6,072 nucleotides of DNA from Trebonia sp. Lineage in GTDB: Bacteria; Actinomycetota; Actinomycetes; Streptosporangiales; Streptosporangiaceae. This document shows, piece after piece, positions 4,855-6,072 of the stretch. The position numbers and the translations under genes are program-made. The DNA is taken from assembly GCA_030038035.1 (NCBI GenBank), contig JASHPP010000799.1:1-6072 (forward strand), in the 5' to 3' direction. The notes below the pieces were generated by a model. It did no database searches. It was not told the DNA's origin and saw only the letters and a list, made by a program, of their open reading frames with translations. Numbering within the stretch: the first letter of the stretch is position 1; the number at the start of each line of letters is the position of its first letter.

Positions 4855-5550
4855 ATGCGTGATCCAGAGCAGGTCGCGCGCGCGCAGCATGCAGCTGCGC
4901 GCCTGGAATCGGCATGGGAGCGCTGGCGAGCGCTCCAGGGCATGGCGGACACGCCGCCGCAGCCGGTGGTCGGGTATGTGGGCTACGCGCTCAAGGAGCC
5001 ATGGGGCCAGCCGCGTGCCGTGATCGGGTTCAGCGCCGACGAGGCGGAAAGACTGGCGGAATTCCTCGAGCACGAAAACTCCGATGTGGTGCTGCCATCG
5101 CAGCCGCTGGCAGGCAACCCTTATCCGCTGCCGCCGCAGGTGCTGCAGCAGGTGCCACAGCTAGCGGTGCCGCAGCCAGCGGTGATGTCGCAGCCAGCGG
5201 TGCTGCAGCCGGTGCCGCAGCTGTCGGTGACAGGCCCGCAGCCGATCTACACACCACAGCCATCGTTTACGCCGCAGCCAGCCACGCAGGTGGCCGCGGT
5301 ACCGTCGCCACCCGCGCAGCGGCAGCCTGCGCAGCGGCAGGCGCCGTCGTCGTCCCGGCCGTCCCCGCAGCCCCGGGCCGGCCAGCAAGGCCGGGCCAAG
5401 CCGGCCAGGTCCGGGGCGAAGCCGGCGGCACGCAGGCGCGTCCCGGCGACGGACGCCGCCGGCGTGCCCGCTCAGGCAGCCGACGCCGACGCGCAGCCGG
5501 GTACGGCCGCGCAGGCAGCGCCGGAGTCGGTGGGGGCAGAGAACTCGTGA
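4855..5550 (+). CDS. Hypothetical actinobacterial protein: small N-terminal domain plus Pro/Gln-rich and basic tail
   Basis: I cannot assign a function. The 231 residues fall into parts. Residues 1-74 look folded: a helix (RAQHAAARLESAWERWRALQG, 9-29), then VGYVGYALKEPWGQPRAVIGF (39-59) and the helix SADEAERLAEFLEHE (60-74). I recall similar domains with a VGY-EPWGQPR core in other actinobacterial hypothetical proteins. Residues about 82-150 are Pro/Gln/Val-rich with short repeats (QPAV, VPQLAV/VPQLSV). Residues about 150-205 are basic and low in complexity (PAQRQ twice, GRAKPARSGAKPAARRR). The end is Ala-rich and mildly acidic. There is no signal peptide or membrane segment. GGGGAGGA ends 7 nt before ATG 4855, a clear ribosome site. 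It lies 216 nt after bldC on the same strand, beyond two stem-loops, and could share its transcript or have its own promoter. An overlapping frame open to 5669 is a GC-rich shadow. Confidence 0.85.
   Translation: MRDPEQVARAQHAAARLESAWERWRALQGMADTPPQPVVGYVGYALKEPWGQPRAVIGFSADEAERLAEFLEHENSDVVLPSQPLAGNPYPLPPQVLQQVPQLAVPQPAVMSQPAVLQPVPQLSVTGPQPIYTPQPSFTPQPATQVAAVPSPPAQRQPAQRQAPSSSRPSPQPRAGQQGRAKPARSGAKPAARRRVPATDAAGVPAQAADADAQPGTAAQAAPESVGAENS
5165..5340. repeat. Short degenerate coding repeats (Pro/Gln-rich linker)
   Basis: CGCAGCCAGCGGTG is present at 5171-5184 and again at 5189-5202, an 18-bp period. A 15-bp unit encoding PAQRQ is present at 5311-5325 and 5326-5340, differing at one third-codon base. 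Units are multiples of three, so length can drift without frameshift. Confidence 0.7.
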
Positions 5551-5561
5551 CGAGCCTACGC

Positions 5562-5577
5562 CCGTATGAACATACGG
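5562..5577. promoter_or_regulatory. Perfect palindrome CCGTATG-AA-CATACGG
   Basis: Seven-base arms flank AA, 11 nt after the stop of the hypothetical gene. It is short-looped, so it looks more like a protein binding site than a terminator, though a 6-bp stem with a GAAC loop is possible. Confidence 0.4.
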
Positions 5578-5610
5578 TTCCCCGAGAAGGCTTCGTTACC
5601 AGCCAGTTAT

Positions 5611-5650
5611 CCGGTTCCCAGCATTGCCCCAGCTTCTTATCAGGAACCGG
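5611..5650. repeat. Inverted repeat CCGGTTCC / GGAACCGG
   Basis: Perfect 8-bp arms at 5611-5618 and 5643-5650 are separated by 24 nt, in the gap between the two convergent genes. The long loop makes it a weak terminator. The role is unknown. Confidence 0.4.
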
Positions 5651-5698
5651 TGCCACACTGATCGTATAGGGGTCAATCCCGCTACCCCTCCCACGAAC

Positions 5699-5739
5699 GT
5701 CTGGGCTCGGGACGGCCAGGCCCCGGCCCGAGCCCAGAC
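5699..5739. terminator. Strong hairpin terminator between the hypothetical gene and mscL
   Basis: GTCTGGGCTCGGG (5699-5711) and CCCGAGCCCAGAC (5727-5739) form a perfect 13-bp stem with a 15-nt loop. It lies 21 nt beyond the mscL stop on the minus strand and downstream of the plus-strand gene, so it can serve both convergent units. On the plus strand a pyrimidine run (TCGTCCCCTTT) follows. Confidence 0.8.
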
Positions 5740-5760
5740 TCGTCCCCTTTCCCGTCGGTG

Positions 5761-6072
5761 TCAGCTGGACTGCTTGTCCGCGACGACTGTTGCGGGGCCA
5801 ACTTCGGCCGTGCAGTACATGCACCGGGACGCCGCGATCGGAATCGTGCTCAGGCACTCGGGGCAGTTGCGCTCAGTCGCCGCCTGGTTGCGGTTCATCC
5901 GTGCCGTGACCTTCGTCATGGGGGCCACGACCAGGAAGTAGATCACGGCCGCCATGATCAAGAACGCCAGCACGGCGTTGATGAACAGGCCGTATGAGAA
6001 CTTGCTGTGGTTGACCGTGAAATAGAGGCTGCCGAAGTCGGGTTTCCCGCCGATCGCCGCGATCAGCGGCGT
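5761..6072 (-). CDS. mscL: Large-conductance mechanosensitive channel MscL (3' part; 5' end outside window), zinc-ribbon-like tail
   Basis: Membrane channel that opens under hypo-osmotic stretch to release solutes. The 103 visible C-terminal residues begin TPLIAAIGGKPDF, in the periplasmic-loop side of the MscL family, and run to TGA at 5763-5761. The frame is open to the window edge, so roughly 45-50 N-terminal residues with the first membrane helix are missing. The second helix is FSYGLFINAVLAFLIMAAVIYFLVV (about 25-49), followed by the basic cytoplasmic stretch TKVTARMNRN. The tail then has CPEC (70-73) and CMYC (84-87), a two-knuckle zinc-ribbon-like motif where E. coli MscL has its helical bundle. 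I recall the same tail in other actinobacterial MscL proteins, so it is not unique here. The GTG at 5973 is an internal Val codon in the helix, not a start. It converges on the hypothetical gene, with a shared hairpin terminator. Confidence 0.95.
   Translation of the reverse strand, partial: TPLIAAIGGKPDFGSLYFTVNHSKFSYGLFINAVLAFLIMAAVIYFLVVAPMTKVTARMNRNQAATERNCPECLSTIPIAASRCMYCTAEVGPATVVADKQSS

Noticed and set aside
4914..5669. 251-codon frame overlapping the hypothetical gene
   Set aside because: Ala/Gly-rich repetitive translation without a fitting ribosome site. The 4855 frame has a strong ribosome site and a structured N-terminal domain.
5267..5857. Minus-strand frame spanning the intergenic hairpin and the mscL end
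   Set aside because: It crosses the terminator and overlaps mscL in another frame, and the product is compositionally biased with no motif.

Overview
The window reads as chromosome of a high-GC, sporulating-type actinobacterium. Base composition is strongly GC-rich, GTG starts are frequent, the purL-scp-purF order with DUF3073 and bldC next door is actinobacterial, and the BldC protein matches the Streptomyces protein almost residue for residue as I remember it. I cannot name the genus.

Left part (1-3405), plus strand: the C-terminal two thirds of purL, a small sterol-carrier-like protein (SCP_3 type) and purF. PurL and PurF catalyse steps four and one of de novo purine synthesis. The three genes are tightly packed (22 nt gap, then a 1-nt overlap). 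A -10-like hexamer lies exactly 6 nt before the purF GTG, so purF may also be made from its own leaderless transcript. purM, which follows purF in Streptomyces, is absent here. A 59-nt foldable segment separates purF from the convergent DUF3073 gene.

Middle (3504-4434): a DUF3073 gene with a very acidic tail on the minus strand, then about 680 nt without a convincing gene. This gap is the divergent control region of DUF3073 and bldC. It is less GC-rich than its surroundings and rich in palindromes, repeated CCGTA words, promoter-like hexamers and short hairpins close upstream of bldC.

Right part (4435-6072): bldC (68 aa, MerR-type developmental regulator), two strong stem-loops, and a gene for an unrecognised 231-aa protein with a compact N-terminal domain and a long Pro/Gln-rich then basic tail. 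A clear 13-bp hairpin terminator follows, then the convergent 3' part of mscL, whose product carries a CxxC-CxxC zinc-ribbon-like tail.

No mobile element, CRISPR array, tRNA or rRNA was seen. The window is mainly conserved core genome. The parts worth a second look are non-coding: the bldC upstream region, the long stem-loop at 4736-4807 and the leaderless-type signal before purF.
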